Source: Sipunculus nudus (lineage: Eukaryota > Annelida > Sipuncula > Golfingiida > Sipunculidae). Taken from it: a stretch of DNA of 64,000 nucleotides. The stretch is taken from assembly GCA_026874595.1 (NCBI GenBank), contig CM049314.1, forward strand, positions 9,294,729 through 9,358,728, given 5' to 3'. The position numbers were made by a program, and so were the translations under genes. Below the pieces are notes generated by a model. It saw only the letters and a program-made list of their open reading frames with translations. It did not search any database and was not told where the DNA came from. Shown here piece by piece: positions 13,226 through 24,558 of this stretch (its first letter is position 1; each line of letters starts with the position of its first letter).

Positions 13226-13546
13226 GCAGAGTGTTACTCTTGTGAGTCTAATTCTGCAGTGTGCGCTACGTGCACAAGTTCATGTTGATACCACGGTCAA
13301 CGGGTAAAATTTCCCTACAGAATTTTCTGGAACAGTGATTATAAGAGCGTTAAGGCATTAGGCAATGAAATGTCTGGTAAATACGACTGTGTGAACCACG
13401 CATACAAATCCTAAATTAAAGAGACTGGCTCTAATGATATACAATTTTTTTTATTATTATTCGCATACAAATCATTAAAACGGAGTGATCACTAATAAAA
13501 TATATTATAGCATGGTTTAGGCAGTTCTGACTGGGAATGCTCATGA

Positions 13547-13550
<4 letters not shown>
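13226..13550. other. Noncoding, nothing recognised
   Basis: Unique-looking AT-rich sequence with no feature found. Confidence 0.4.

Positions 13551-13591
<41 letters not shown>
13551..13591. repeat. (TA)n microsatellite
   Basis: About 20 uninterrupted TA units. Confidence 0.95.
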
Positions 13592-13594
<3 letters not shown>

Positions 13595-16500
13595 TTCGCA
13601 GCTGTTACATATCCAAGTTTGGTGTTAACAATCTGTATAAAATTGAAAAGCTGTACTGCAAATTTAATGAAATGACAGACTGGAATAGACTGGACAGAGA
13701 TTACATTATATCATTAACACGATTTGCATTATTTCAATCGTGGGAAAAGGAAGTAACATTTGTATATTTGCGCATGACCGCGTACAACTGCAACAATCTA
13801 CAATGACACTCGCTACAACGAGACTGTTCTGCAAATTGTACAAAGTATACAATATCAGCAAGGAGGAAACGTCACATCTCAGTGGGTAGTTTCAAAGAGA
13901 GGAAATATTGTTTGGTTTAAATGTAGATGGACCGATACAAAAATATATATAGCAAAGCAAGGCTGATTGAATTTAAATATGAATCATATCCAAAGTTATT
14001 GTTTCTGTTCGAGACCGATTGTCCATATAGAAAAATGTATTAGGACATGTTAACTTATATATCTTTCTATTGTTTATGAAATATTTAAAAAAAAAACAGT
14101 TACAATTCATGCATGTGCTCACAAAATTACTGAACAAAATTTTCATCCATGCATTATTGTTGCTATTCGCTCTATCACTTAGTTTTTAGGTTTGGGTAGG
14201 CTCTGAATGGATAATGAATCGGAACTCATCGGTAACTACATAAACTGACGCAAAAGCATTTCCACAGCACAAATGTACAATTTTGAACTGGTATTAATCG
14301 CAGGAATAAGGTCTGAGCCGTGCATGAAGCAGTACAGAATATGGTGGGCGGATCATCATAAGAACTGCTCAGTCAAGCATTCCAAAGCAGAGAACCAAAG
14401 ATTATTCGCCAGATGAATGACATCAGCGTTTGGTTTACGAACACAAAAGCACCTCGAACAGATTCTCCAGAGGTATTGGTATCTCCTGCCGAGATCAGAC
14501 CCAAGATGCTTTGTTAACTTTAGGAGGTTCTGGTATGTCAGCTTTGTTGACACGTACTCTAACACGGAGCTTCCTATTATGCATGTAGTACAATACGAGA
14601 TGTGGTACCATGATGTACAAGAATGAATACAAAATTAATCCATAAAATATTTTGATTCGTAAGTATTAAAGAGAGAGTCTGCTTCTACACACAAAAATGC
14701 TGGAAACGCACAGCTGAGGTGAAAATTTAATATTTCTGCCCCAGACCTGCCGTTACACGATACAGATGTTCTGATTATCCAAGCCCTCAATGGAAAACTT
14801 ATTACCATGGTGCATTTAGGATACCAGATTCATAACCAATACCAACCAGTCTTTCATTATCCCAAAGTCATCCTTAAACACACACACACACACAAACACA
14901 TATATATCTATATATTTATTTAATTATTTATGCTACGGAACATCACGACATTTTGATAGGTATGGAGTTCTGCCTGTAAGGTATAAATCATCCAGAAACG
15001 GGCAGAAAAATCCATGCAAGGGCAATTTTAGCGTCCTGTTTGATCGATAGGCACAAAATTCACTACAGGAAGCTTGGCCTGTGGTCAGCTGCTTGATTGC
15101 CACTGCAGAATATTCATGAAGGAAGACTACTTGATTCCTTACTCCTCAAAATATCCCATTTCTATTTAGAGGTGGCAATAAATGACACAAATCTGACAAA
15201 ATATACAACATGAACCATTGCCAGAAATACCAGTATGCAAAATCTCTCTGTTCATGTACCACTGTATATAAATTTGGTTCGTGACCAGAGTTTTATTTAT
15301 ATCTTTAAAAGTACATATAATAAAAGTGTATGTAATATTCAAGGTATGTTAATGGCATTATCAACTGAATGGGTATAAAAGTAACCACATCAGAAAAAGA
15401 ATAATAAGCGACTAGTCTTTGTAACCTCAGGTGTTTTGAGCAAGGAGCTAGGTCGCAATTGGTAAGAATTTTTGCGGCAGTCAGGCAGCAGTACAAACAA
15501 ATGGTTCTGGTTACAGAAAGAGTGGCTTAAGGTACTTGTTTGGCTGCTGGCCATTATAGACTGTCAGCGCGGAGAGGTTTATGTTTAAATTTGAGGACGG
15601 CCTCGGTGACATTTGACATGCTCGGATTTCTCCAGGTCATTAAAGCTTCATCGATGGACTTGTTCCATGTCTTCAAAGGTTTATAATATCCCCGTGGTCC
15701 ACATTAAACTGGCTTAAACACGACTTGTAAGTGGGATATGGTATAACGGACTCACGTGAAGGAGACTTCTGGAAAGTTCCCGGCTGTTCTCATGAATATT
15801 TAAATTTTAATCAACAACGCCAGGTCTCTCCCTGGCATGAGTCGGATAATAATAAGGTGGCGGGTCGAAGTCAGGACGGAGGCATTGTACACAGGGGGTT
15901 AGCTGCATAACCAACAACACAAATTTTACTCACCACAGCTGGTTATTGGTAAAAAATATTTACTTATACCACGAGGATTGTTCCAAGTCTTTGTAATTTA
16001 AGTTGTTTTGGGTTTCGGAACAAAGAGCTTTGGTGATATTGGTATAAAACATGTTTTATCCAGTAAAGATCTCCTGGGTATTAAACTTGTTTTTATCCGG
16101 TAAAATATACTTTTAACCAGATTTAAGTGGATAAATCTAAAATATGTTCGTTTAATTCAATCCCTGGCAGCACTGAAGCAATCCAGAAAGTATCTATGCT
16201 TGTAAATCTCTTAATTAAACATAACTTCAGAAACACAAGAGTTAAGTTTTTTACAAACCCTGCACAAATAAAAATACGTATACATGTATGCACCACATAT
16301 GTTTATGCATAAGTACACGTATGTACCACTTGTTTGGATAACTAATTATCTATGTCATAATCTATCTATACAAGCCTACCCTAAATATAGCACTCGAAGC
16401 TTTTCGTAGGATTCCATATGAAGGATATGGATTTTGCAGAATCATATAAATGTAAAATCATATAAGAGATATTGAATTGGTAATTAGACTTTTTCTTATT

Positions 16501-16955
16501 CAATTAGGCCCGTATGTATTTTTAATTGTTCTAATTTTCCTGTATTTTAAGAAATTAACATATTCTCTAAAAATAATATGATTAAGATAAATGTTTAACC
16601 TTTCACTGAGGATCAAATGTTCCTAAATAAATCAGTGCAAGCTTGGTTGCAAATGAGTACCTGTTCTCCCAGCCAGAAACGTTCTTATCCTGATTTCTTA
16701 TAGTTTATGTTTTTACAAAAATAATATGAAAATTAAAATTTTAGAAATATTGGCATATATATAGACATCATAAACAGCTTTTCCTGCATGTGTATCGGAA
16801 GTAATTCATGTCATTTGAACATTTAAGATACTCTCTGCATGGCCAGTTAAATATTTGTTCAAACACAGTATTTGTTCAAAAACAGTGGGACTTTCAGATA
16901 TGAAACACGGATGCAAAAATAAAATACGCTTTCCCCGTCGCTAATCAGCAGAATG
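13592..16955. other. Noncoding; short (CA)n tract only
   Basis: A (CA)n tract lies at 14877-14895, followed by TA-rich sequence. Open frames on both strands overlap at 14356-14626 without a recognisable domain. No gene is supported. Confidence 0.4.
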
Positions 16956-16959
16956 TAAG

Positions 16960-17095
16960 TGGGGTGATATAGGAACCCGGAAATTGACCACTCATTACCA
17001 TACTTGATGGAACATATGGAAACAACTTCATTGGGGAACATTCCCAGCAGACTGAGTCACCCTGATGTCTTTCTCAGAAGGGTCAGGTATCAAAG
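16960..17095. repeat. Diverged dispersed repeat, pair member 1
   Basis: 'gatataggaacccggaaatt', 'gagtcaccctgatg' and 'cagaagggtcaggtatc' occur in the same order as the related blocks at 19175-19325 (gtagcacccggaaactggcc, gagtcacatcatcg, cagatccgggaggc). It is probably a decayed mobile element of unknown class. Confidence 0.4.
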
Positions 17096-17510
17096 GGTAT
17101 TCTTACCTCCCCGAGCACAAACTGATGGTACGATTCATTTTAAGGTAGTGTGTATTCTCCGATCAGGTACATTCTATGGATCCGGGTATATGCAGTTTAA
17201 AATAAGTTGAACTTTTTCTATAATTTAATTGTTATTCAATTTTCAAGTTATTTTTACTGCCATCCAGTTTTTAACGGCTCATTGTCACATTTAGATGAAT
17301 GTGAGTCAATTCTCAATTATCATCCAGGGGGTTCCGAAGTCATGATATACAGATTGATACTTGCTGTTGTTAATTTAGCCGGTTTGTCAATGTTGTGAGT
17401 AATGTACGCGCAACGGAAGTGCCAATGTTAGGGTCACCACTGCGTCATAGTCCCGTATTATCTCGCTTTATCTCGGGGCAGTTCACGGCTGCAGAAGCTT
17501 GGGCAAAGTC
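17096..17510. other. Noncoding, nothing recognised
   Basis: No supportable gene or repeat. Confidence 0.4.
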
Positions 17511-17886
17511 GGGGGGGGGGGGGGGGGGGCAGTAAATGCTTTTGTCAGAGCGGAGCATAACGAGGGGGTGTATAGCCGTCGAATGGGGGGGGGGGGGGGG
17601 GTAGTTGGAATCCCCCTCATACGGTGTGGAAATTGTTTAAAACTCATACTATGAATTGGCATTTCTGTGGTTATTTTTCTTAAAATATGTTTTAATAAGA
17701 GAAACTTGATTTTTATTCACAGGGTGCGTTTCAGTCTATTTTTTAAATTTCTTGCAAATACTGCTAACACTCAGATCTGAGGTTTTGGGGCAGCTGCCTC
17801 GCCCCCCCCCCCCCCCCGGGGGGGGGCTACTGTACTGATAACAGTAGTTGGGGTTTTCATGAATGTGCTGAGTGGGGGGGGGGGGG
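17511..17886. repeat. Cluster of poly-G/poly-C tracts with a C16-G9 palindrome
   Basis: Four homopolymer runs lie within 376 bases: G19 (17511-17529), about G17 (17585-17601), C16 immediately followed by G9 (17802-17826) and G13 (17874-17886). The C16-G9 junction can fold as a GC hairpin on one strand, and all the runs could form G-quadruplex or i-motif structures. The minus-strand open frame over 17736-17918 is a translation of these tracts. Confidence 0.9.
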
Positions 17887-18340
17887 CGCTTAAGAATAAC
17901 CCCACATACATTCATCATTTACAAGAATCACGGTCTTTTATCCTCTTAAACTCCGTTGGTCCCCCTTTCGACAAGTAATTATGAGCGTTTACAAATTTAC
18001 CATAACAGCCTACCTCTCAAGGTCAGTTCACCATAAGCTTCTTCTGTTACCGAGATTGTAGTCATGCATCACTGCATCTCATTTCTACAAGTCTGCAGTT
18101 CTTACAAACAAGAGTCAGTGGTCTGCTTTTATGCCAGTTCTGTGGCACGAAACGTATTTGTTTGCTTGTTGAAGTGTAAGATGCCAAAACAGTTACAGTA
18201 AAAAAGGGTTTGTATAGGCAGGTGCGCCTTACAGAGCAAACAGGAACTGTTGAAGGTTCCCACTTAATCCAGATTTAGATGTTGACAACGCAACACCTTG
18301 TACAACTTTCTTCTAGCAAGCAGCTACTGGTACTAGTATC
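17887..18340. other. Noncoding, nothing recognised
   Basis: No supportable feature. Confidence 0.4.
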
Positions 18341-18342
18341 TG

Positions 18343-18445
18343 GTGAACAGGGGCGTCAATATGGGGGGATTGGGGTATATGTCCCCCGCCCCCACTTTTT
18401 TTGGCAAGGGGGATGGTCAATGTAATTTCCCCCCCCCCCCCCATT
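18343..18445. repeat. G/C-tract-bearing repeat fragment
   Basis: 'ggggcgtcaatatgggggga' is followed by C/G-rich blocks and a C14 run (18429-18442). It is similar in style to other G-tract-bearing repeat ends in the window (38188-38232). The class is unknown. Confidence 0.35.
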
Positions 18446-18558
18446 TAGTGAATAATATTTATATATTGCAAATGAAAAATATTAATAAATATAATTATAG
18501 ACTTTGGCTTCATTTGTGAGTTTACTATGAAATATTATATCTCAACCTAGTCTATATA

Positions 18559-18571
18559 CTATATATATATA

Positions 18572-18638
<67 letters not shown>
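18559..18638. repeat. (TA)n microsatellite
   Basis: About 80 bases of TA dinucleotides with one interruption near 18573. It is one of the longest AT arrays in the window. Confidence 0.95.
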
Positions 18639-18639
<1 letters not shown>

Positions 18640-18640
<1 letters not shown>

Positions 18641-19170
18641 AAGGAAAACAATATTTCAATCGAAAATGTGAAATTGACGTATAAATTCAGTCTTCTATTG
18701 TTATTTACCACTGTATCATTCAAGGAACAGCTGTGCATAAACCTTTACTTTTTTACACAGCCCTTGACATGGGAAGATTCAGTTGAAAGCGCAGGGGGCG
18801 CCCCTGTTTCCTACCGAATAAAATTCTGGTAAACAGAATAAAATAATAATAAAATAAAAAACGGAGTGCCGCATTTTGCGTCTCAAATCATTTTCTTCCC
18901 TAAACATCTGTACGCAAAAGTTTGGCGGCACTTGTGTGCTAATAACATGATCTTCAGTGAGGGCAAGGGTTTTAAACCTCCGGACATCGGCATTGAACCC
19001 CATTCCTTTCTGAGATTCTGTATCAGCATCTGCTTAAATAGGAAATAAATCAACTGATTTGTTATTATTCGGTTCCAGGGTTCAATACCTCGCGTTATGT
19101 TACAGTCAAGTTCCACGGGTATGTAGATCCAATTTCCGCCAGGCTACGCCGAACTCCAGGTAAAGACATT
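18640..19170. other. Noncoding, nothing recognised
   Basis: Overlapping short frames on both strands (18779-19116) without domain or splice support. Confidence 0.35.
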
Positions 19171-19174
19171 TGGA

Positions 19175-19325
19175 GTTTGGGGTATGTAGCACCCGGAAAC
19201 TGGCCACAAAATGCCGCCTGTTGAAATAATAACAGGACACCTCAGTAAAGGACACTCCTTCCTGATAGAGGGAGTCACATCATCGTCAGATCCGGGAGGC
19301 AGCGGCTGACTGGTACCCGACCCCC
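19175..19325. repeat. Diverged dispersed repeat, pair member 2
   Basis: Counterpart of 16960-17095. It shares the ACCCGGAAA block, the GAGTCAC block and a following TCAGAT/TCAGAA block at similar spacing. The minus strand is open across it, but there is no recognisable domain. Confidence 0.4.
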
Positions 19326-20466
19326 ATGACACATCATTTTATCAAGTGTTACTGTAAAAGAATTTGAAGAAATCATGAAATCTCACTAAATTGTTAATGC
19401 ATAAAATCAGTTGGTTTCTACCACTTCAATATTCTGCAATCTAGGTTGGCTCTCTTATTTGCCTCACCCTAGGTCACATTTTTCTTATCCAAAGATATTT
19501 TTTTTATTGAATTTCTTCAAAATCTCCTGAAGCAACTTATATAAAAGTATAAAAATACCTGTGGCTCGAGGCTGCTTCTCATACAAAAGTATGAGCAAAA
19601 CATAATAATAACACAATATGCATATATAAACATTTACAATGAAAACTCGAGATGAACTGCGCCCAAACACAAAAAATATGCAACACCTGCAAAAAAAAAA
19701 AAAAAAATAGGCTCAAGGAATGAGAATTAACACTTAGCTTCCATCACTGATTCTTATGTTCTGATTGTCCCTTTTTGGGTCGGGTTCAAACGACAAAAAT
19801 CTAGTTATATCGCGGCTATTGTCTCTTTTCTAGGCTGGTTATAAAGCTGCGCTTTTATTATCACATTCTCCCTTACCGCTGGCATTCAATTCAGAGCGGG
19901 TCAAATATTCATTTCTGATTAATTGATAACACACATATCTGATTCCGCACGGTTGGTATCCTTTTCAGTCTCAAGTGTTTACAGTCAGTGACTGAAAACA
20001 AAAGAACCGCTAATTTATGATATGTACCTACGCAAGTACTAAGAAGCCTTCTCTGTTCTGTATAAATGCAAAGGTACCAGCCATAAAAATACTGAAACTA
20101 CAGGATTTTTCACTTTGTTCTTTAAATGTGCACTAAATGTGATTTTTCCTGAATGAATATACATATAAATACGCTGGTATACGCACAAACGGGTGGTCTC
20201 ATTTTTGCTCAGTTTTGCTGGCTGATGCGAATATGAACAGATATAGCCCACATACATCGGTATGCATATTGGTATGCATATGCATACGTGTTTATATATG
20301 TCAAAATGAACATGTATTTGTACATATTATATACATTTGACAAAATCCCATCCACGATCATCCGCCGATATACCTATGAATATGAATTCGAATTTCAAGA
20401 AAAATTGACGAATGATGATAGTCCACAACATCCCCAAATGAACCCGCTTCAAGCGGCCAGTCTAGT
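19326..20466. other. Noncoding, nothing recognised except a poly-A run
   Basis: A17 at 19691-19707. Otherwise AT-rich unique-looking sequence with no supportable gene. Confidence 0.4.
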
Positions 20467-20476
20467 GGGGCGGGGC
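20467..20476. promoter_or_regulatory. GC-box-like motif
   Basis: GGGGCGGGGC is a perfect Sp1/KLF-type GC box. It lies about 260 bases inside the presumed first intron of the minus-strand gene, near the start of its CpG-richer 5' region. It is visible directly, but its function is inference. Confidence 0.35.
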
Positions 20477-20736
20477 AGGGTTTGTTTACATACACATAAT
20501 TAGGTCATGCTGCAGGGAATAAACCATGATTTTCTCAAGAAAATTCTACTCCCATTCATACAGCAGACGACAGTGAGCAGACGACATAGTCAGACGAGAA
20601 TATCATAAACACACCAAACAGCACAGACTCGTCGGTTCAAAGTGAAACACGCACGGCTCCATGCTTGGCTGACCATTAGAATAACACAATGGTCGTACAA
20701 CACGAATACAGGGCCTTCAAATCAACTTGTACTCAC

Positions 20737-20790
20737 CATGTCAAGACCATTTTCTGTCGTCTGCTGATGGGTCCCGTTCCTGCCCGCCAT
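20737..20790 (-). CDS. First coding exon (18 codons) of an unrecognised minus-strand gene
   Basis: Reading the minus strand from ATG at 20790 gives MAGRNGTHQQTTENGLDM. It is followed at once by a near-consensus donor (ATG|GTGAGTAC, 20729-20736), so the exon ends in phase 0. The start context is good (GTGAGCATGG), and an in-frame TAG at 20809-20811, seven codons upstream, makes this ATG the likely start if the leader is contiguous. The sequence upstream is CpG-richer than its surroundings, as expected for a promoter or 5' leader. The residues are polar and N/Q/T-rich with no signal peptide or membrane segment, which suggests a disordered cytoplasmic or nuclear N-terminus. The protein family was not recognised. 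The next exon may be 1492-1545. Confidence 0.5.
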
Positions 20791-21060
20791 GCTCACGTCT
20801 TTCCGGGGCTAGCCCCTCACAGGTTGAGACAGTGAAACATATTTCCAAGTGGCTGCGTCCGGTCCGATGTATCAATAACGTTATTCTGGTATCGCCTCAG
20901 GTATGCGTGCCTGCCTCAGAACGCTGCTTTGAGTGAAGCTCGGCTTCCGAGGAACAAACACGCCAACGTCTCATGCTTGATTGCTCACCGGGGACCAACT
21001 TGGTGGGTGTTGCAGCCCATAATAGACATAAGGTGACATCTCGTGGCTGCCTTATGTACT
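20791..21060 (-). promoter_or_regulatory. CpG-richer 5' leader / promoter region of the minus-strand gene
   Basis: CpG dinucleotides are much denser here than in flanking DNA (gcgtccggtccga, aacgctg, agctcggcttccgagg, caccgggg). No TATA box sits at a suitable distance. The transcription start cannot be fixed by eye. Promoter status is inferred from position directly upstream of a good ATG-plus-donor exon. Confidence 0.35.
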
Positions 21061-21184
21061 ACTTTTACTTTCAATTACCGGTGCTGACATCTAGTGTTAA
21101 ATACGGTAACATTCTTTTTAACGACCAGTCGATATTCCTTAATATTCTTAATATTCCTTAAAGTTCTAATCTTCGTTTCGGCCA

Positions 21185-22420
21185 GCATGTTGGTCAGTTG
21201 CGTATGTCTGTAACAATGTTTGTCTGTCTGTCCGTCCCCAGCCTAAAATTCACAGTTTATCAGCGATCGCTTTCAGACTTACACAGTTAATATAAGTCAT
21301 AAAGTCAACGAAACCCATTGTTTTTTTTTTTATTATTGGACAATGGACAAGGTCAAGATCATCAAAAAACGTCGAAAATTGATTTTCGCCATAACTTCGT
21401 TAATATTGGACCCATTGTCACAAATTGAGGCTCATTCCTTCCTCTGGGCTTTCTCCATTATGTGGTCTAGTCGATTGCTCTCCATCTTGTATCGCATTGC
21501 CAGTGTGTCTGTCTGTTTGTAGGTCGCCCTCAAATTCGCCTGCTTGCTGGTTCTTGCGTCTTACAATTAGCAATCTACAGGCCACAGTTTTGAAGGAATC
21601 CTTTTGAAACTGATACATCTTATGTCCGACACTTATATCTCGAAACAGATGTTTCATTTTAGGGATATAGCCGCTAGGGGGCGCTGCAGTCGAACCTCCC
21701 CAACATGTTTTTGCCATATTCCCAAAACCAAAAATCTCAGTTACATAAACTATAGCTTATTTCCTTCTCCTGAGTCGTCTCCATGACCTGGTTTAGGCAT
21801 CTGGTCTCAATCTTGTATCAATTTGTCAGTGTGTCGGTCTGTTTGTCAGCTGCCCTCAATTGCGCCTGCTTGCTGGTCCTTGCGTCTTACAATTAGTCAA
21901 AACAGGCCACAGTTTTGAAGGAATCCCTATGAAACTGGTGCGTGTTATGTCTGACACTAATATCTCGAAACATATTTTTCTTCATTTTCGGGATATGGCC
22001 GCTATGGGTCGCTGCAATCGAACCTCCCCAATATAGCATGTTTTGGCCATATCTCCAAAACTATAAACCTCAATTACATAAACTATATAGCTTATTTCCT
22101 TCCTCTGAGTCTCCCCATAACCTGGTTAAGTCATCTGATCTCAATCTTGAGTCACTTTGAGAAGTCTGTCTGTTTGTCAGCTGTCTCAATTTCTCCTGCT
22201 TGCTGGTTAATCCGTGTTACATATAACATTCTTCTGTCCTAAGTTTTCCTGGAATCACTTTCTAACTTATACATATCGTATGTGTTTAAGATTTCTGGAA
22301 GTTCTTTGTGTATAGTCTAAATAGGTCAAAGGTCAAGGTCAACAAAACATGTCAAATTCTGATTTCCCCTTATAACTTTCACAATATTCGTCTTATCTTC
22401 ACAAGTAATTTCTTATTTTC
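21185..22420. repeat. Local array of ~330-bp diverged tandem repeats
   Basis: Three successive diverged copies start near 21425, 21760 and 22090. Each carries 'cttcctctg', 'tctcaatcttg', 'gtctgtctgtttgt', 'cctgcttgctggt', 'ggccacagttttgaaggaat' and 'atatctcgaaaca' in the same order; the third copy is truncated. Before the first and after the last lies a shared block 'aaggtcaa ... ttttcgccataactt' (21350, 22327). No coding potential. It resembles dispersed repeats that I associate with mollusc genomes. Confidence 0.75.
22323..22341 (+). promoter_or_regulatory. AGGTCA triple half-site (DR1 plus DR0)
   Basis: AGGTCA-A-AGGTCA-AGGTCA forms a perfect DR1, the arrangement bound by HNF4/RXR-type nuclear receptors, followed directly by a third half-site. 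It lies inside a repeat, so it is most likely a property of that repeat and not a selected enhancer. Confidence 0.3.
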
Positions 22421-22507
22421 TCCCTCTTCTTGTTTGCTCTTTCTTTTGACTATTTCTACGTCATTCCCGGCTAGCGCTCGACCTCAGGTCGTCTAGTTTT
22501 AGGATCA

Positions 22508-22592
22508 GTGATGTTGTCGAGTCCAGACCATCCGAGTGCGAGTGCAAGTTCGAGTCCAGGCCATGCGAGTCCAAGTCCAAGTCCAATACAAA
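22508..22592. repeat. Cryptic GAGTCC/AAGTCC hexamer tract (left)
   Basis: Imperfect six-base units (gagtcc, gagtgc, aagtcc) are repeated over about 80 bases just before the family A repeat at 22600. A matching tract lies on the other side at 23305-23400. Confidence 0.7.
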
Positions 22593-22599
22593 TATCCTT

Positions 22600-23085
22600 A
22601 AAGGGGCCTAATCATCTGTCTGACCTTTATAAACTAAAGGTAAACCCTTTGAGCTTTTATAAAAATAGGCCAGAATATGCGGATATCACCGCACACAGGC
22701 TGCTTGTTTTGTTAATATCAAAGTGTTAATAACAGGTGGGGTCCCGCCAAAATAATCAAAACAAATTTAACTAGGGCACCTGGCGGCAAGTCAGATAAGC
22801 CAGAGCTATGCAACTGGCGTTTTACAACAAGTAACCTTTCTACCTCCGTACCTCAGCATATATGCAACCTATTACCTTAGGTTACATTTTTTTCCCGTTT
22901 GCAAACATTGCTGAGTTTACAAAAACGTTATTGATAAATAAGTTCAGACATCCTTTATACCGAGGCGCTGTAAGAACTTTTCACAACCAGAATTACCGTT
23001 AGATCATTTTGATATACACAAAGGAAGCCAGAAATAACATGAATTCCTTTACAAAAGGTAGATGAATGGGCATCTTTGAAAAGCA
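22600..23085 (+). repeat. Dispersed repeat, family A copy 2
   Basis: Begins TTAAAGGGGCCTAATC and ends with 'acatgaattcctttacaaaa' then 'ggtagatgaatgggc'. It parallels 9518-9960 and 50205-50890. Blocks 'gttaatatcaaagtg', 'acaggtggggtcccgcc' and 'cttaggttac' have counterparts in the other copies. It is noncoding and the class is unknown. Confidence 0.6.
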
Positions 23086-23304
23086 ATTTAAAATGGAAAT
23101 TTCAGATGATCAAGTATATCTTTAAGTTAGTTCACACGTGATTTACTATAATGGTAAATTTTCTGTTTAACACCTGATGCTGAGCCAAGCACGATATATA
23201 GTTCTTTTATTTTGTAATATCTTTGTTAATAGTTGTAATAAGTCTTTATTATATATGACAGAGATTTCTTTCTAATTGACTCGAGATGAAATCGGCCTGA
23301 TTTT

Positions 23305-23400
23305 TCGGGTCCTTCCCTCCGAGTCCGAGAACAGGTCCAAGTCCAGGACCCTCGAGTCCGAGTCCAGAAAAAAAAGTGGACTGAGTCCTTTGAGTCCTTC
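23305..23400. repeat. Cryptic GAGTCC hexamer tract (right)
   Basis: 'ccgagtccgaga', 'ggtccaagtccagg', 'ctcgagtccgagtccag' and 'gagtcctttgagtcc' repeat the motif of 22508-22592 in the same orientation, bracketing the family A copy between them. Confidence 0.7.
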
Positions 23401-24318
23401 ATCACTGTTAAGGATGTCTTTGCTTTCCAGTAGCGGCTCCAGCTGGGTATAGGGCATGCTTGTGCTTAAACATATTACAATAGGGGTGTACTTAAACAGC
23501 TGCCGAGGACAAATGGAGGACCAAAGACGCAGGATGCTTTGGGTGGAAGGACATGCCCCTTCATTTTAAAGAGTTAAAGTTTTATTTGTCCCTCCCATTT
23601 TTAAGAATGATAAAACGTTTAATACTTACATATATGTAGCGGTTGCAAGATATTTAAGTTTTCAAGTTAGTGTAAATGTACTTCATATTTTCTTGCGTCT
23701 CGTACTGAGACCATGTTGGATAAGAGATATATGTGTCAACTACCCAGTTTAATCGACATGAATGTTAAGCTACACTAAAGACCTTCATAACTGTTATGCT
23801 ATTTTTATGCGTTACTCTTAAGTGATAAAACAGTGTTCCACTAGCTCCAGAAACTACCAATATTGCTATAACCACACTGGCAAAATCAAGATTTGATAGA
23901 ATGCAGCTATGCTATAGCAAGTTAACGGAAAAAACACTGTTTCACATAAAGTTTACCATTACATCTCATAAATATTATAATTTTATAATAGGAGAATTTT
24001 AAGTGTAATAAAACACTGTTTGTATTCTTAAAAACATGTCAGTTTAGAATCCGAAGCCCGTGCTCGCAATAATATTCATAGTTATCAAATGTTTTTATGT
24101 GCAATGACCCGCAGTTCCATGATATTTTTATTATTCAGTTTCGTATATTTAACTCGATGACTGAGCTTCTGCACTTAACCAAGCTCTAACTCTCACTTAC
24201 TTATTCGTATGCACCAGGTGTACTCTGTCTATTTGGAGTGTATATGAAGAAACAAAACGATTTTAGAGGATACACTTTTATTTCAAATACAAAATAATCA
24301 TATGGGTCATATGTACAG

Positions 24319-24322
<4 letters not shown>
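23401..24322. other. Noncoding, nothing recognised
   Basis: AT-rich unique-looking sequence. Confidence 0.4.
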
Positions 24323-24376
<54 letters not shown>

Positions 24377-24505
24377 AGAGAGAGAGAGCAGGACAATACA
24401 TACAGATGGTCAATATATTATATTATGTATATTATATAGATGATATACTTTTGTATATATAAATATATATTAAATATATATGTATATTTGTGTATACACA
24501 CACAC

Positions 24506-24555
<50 letters not shown>
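24323..24555. repeat. Compound microsatellite: (TA)n-(GA)n ... (CA)n-(TA)n
   Basis: (TA)n at 24323-24373 passes into (GA)n at 24375-24388. After about 110 bases of TA-rich sequence there is (CA)n at 24496-24505 and (TA)n at 24510-24555. The Tyr/Ile-alternating open frames in this area are translations of the repeat. Confidence 0.95.

Positions 24556-24558
<3 letters not shown>

Larger units (their letters stand above)
1546..20736 (-). other. Presumed large first intron of the minus-strand gene
   Basis: This interval separates the proposed first exon (20737-20790) from the candidate exon at 1492-1545. Both boundaries have canonical minus-strand signals: donor GTGAGT at 20731-20736 and acceptor AG at 1546-1547. 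A 19-kb first intron matches the 14.9-kb first intron of the plus-strand gene. Additional small exons may exist inside. The interior holds microsatellites, poly-G tracts and dispersed repeats. The intron status is inference. Confidence 0.35.

Noticed and set aside
14356-14626. Overlapping 69-codon frames on both strands
   Set aside because: No domain, no splice context. Overlap on both strands suggests chance.
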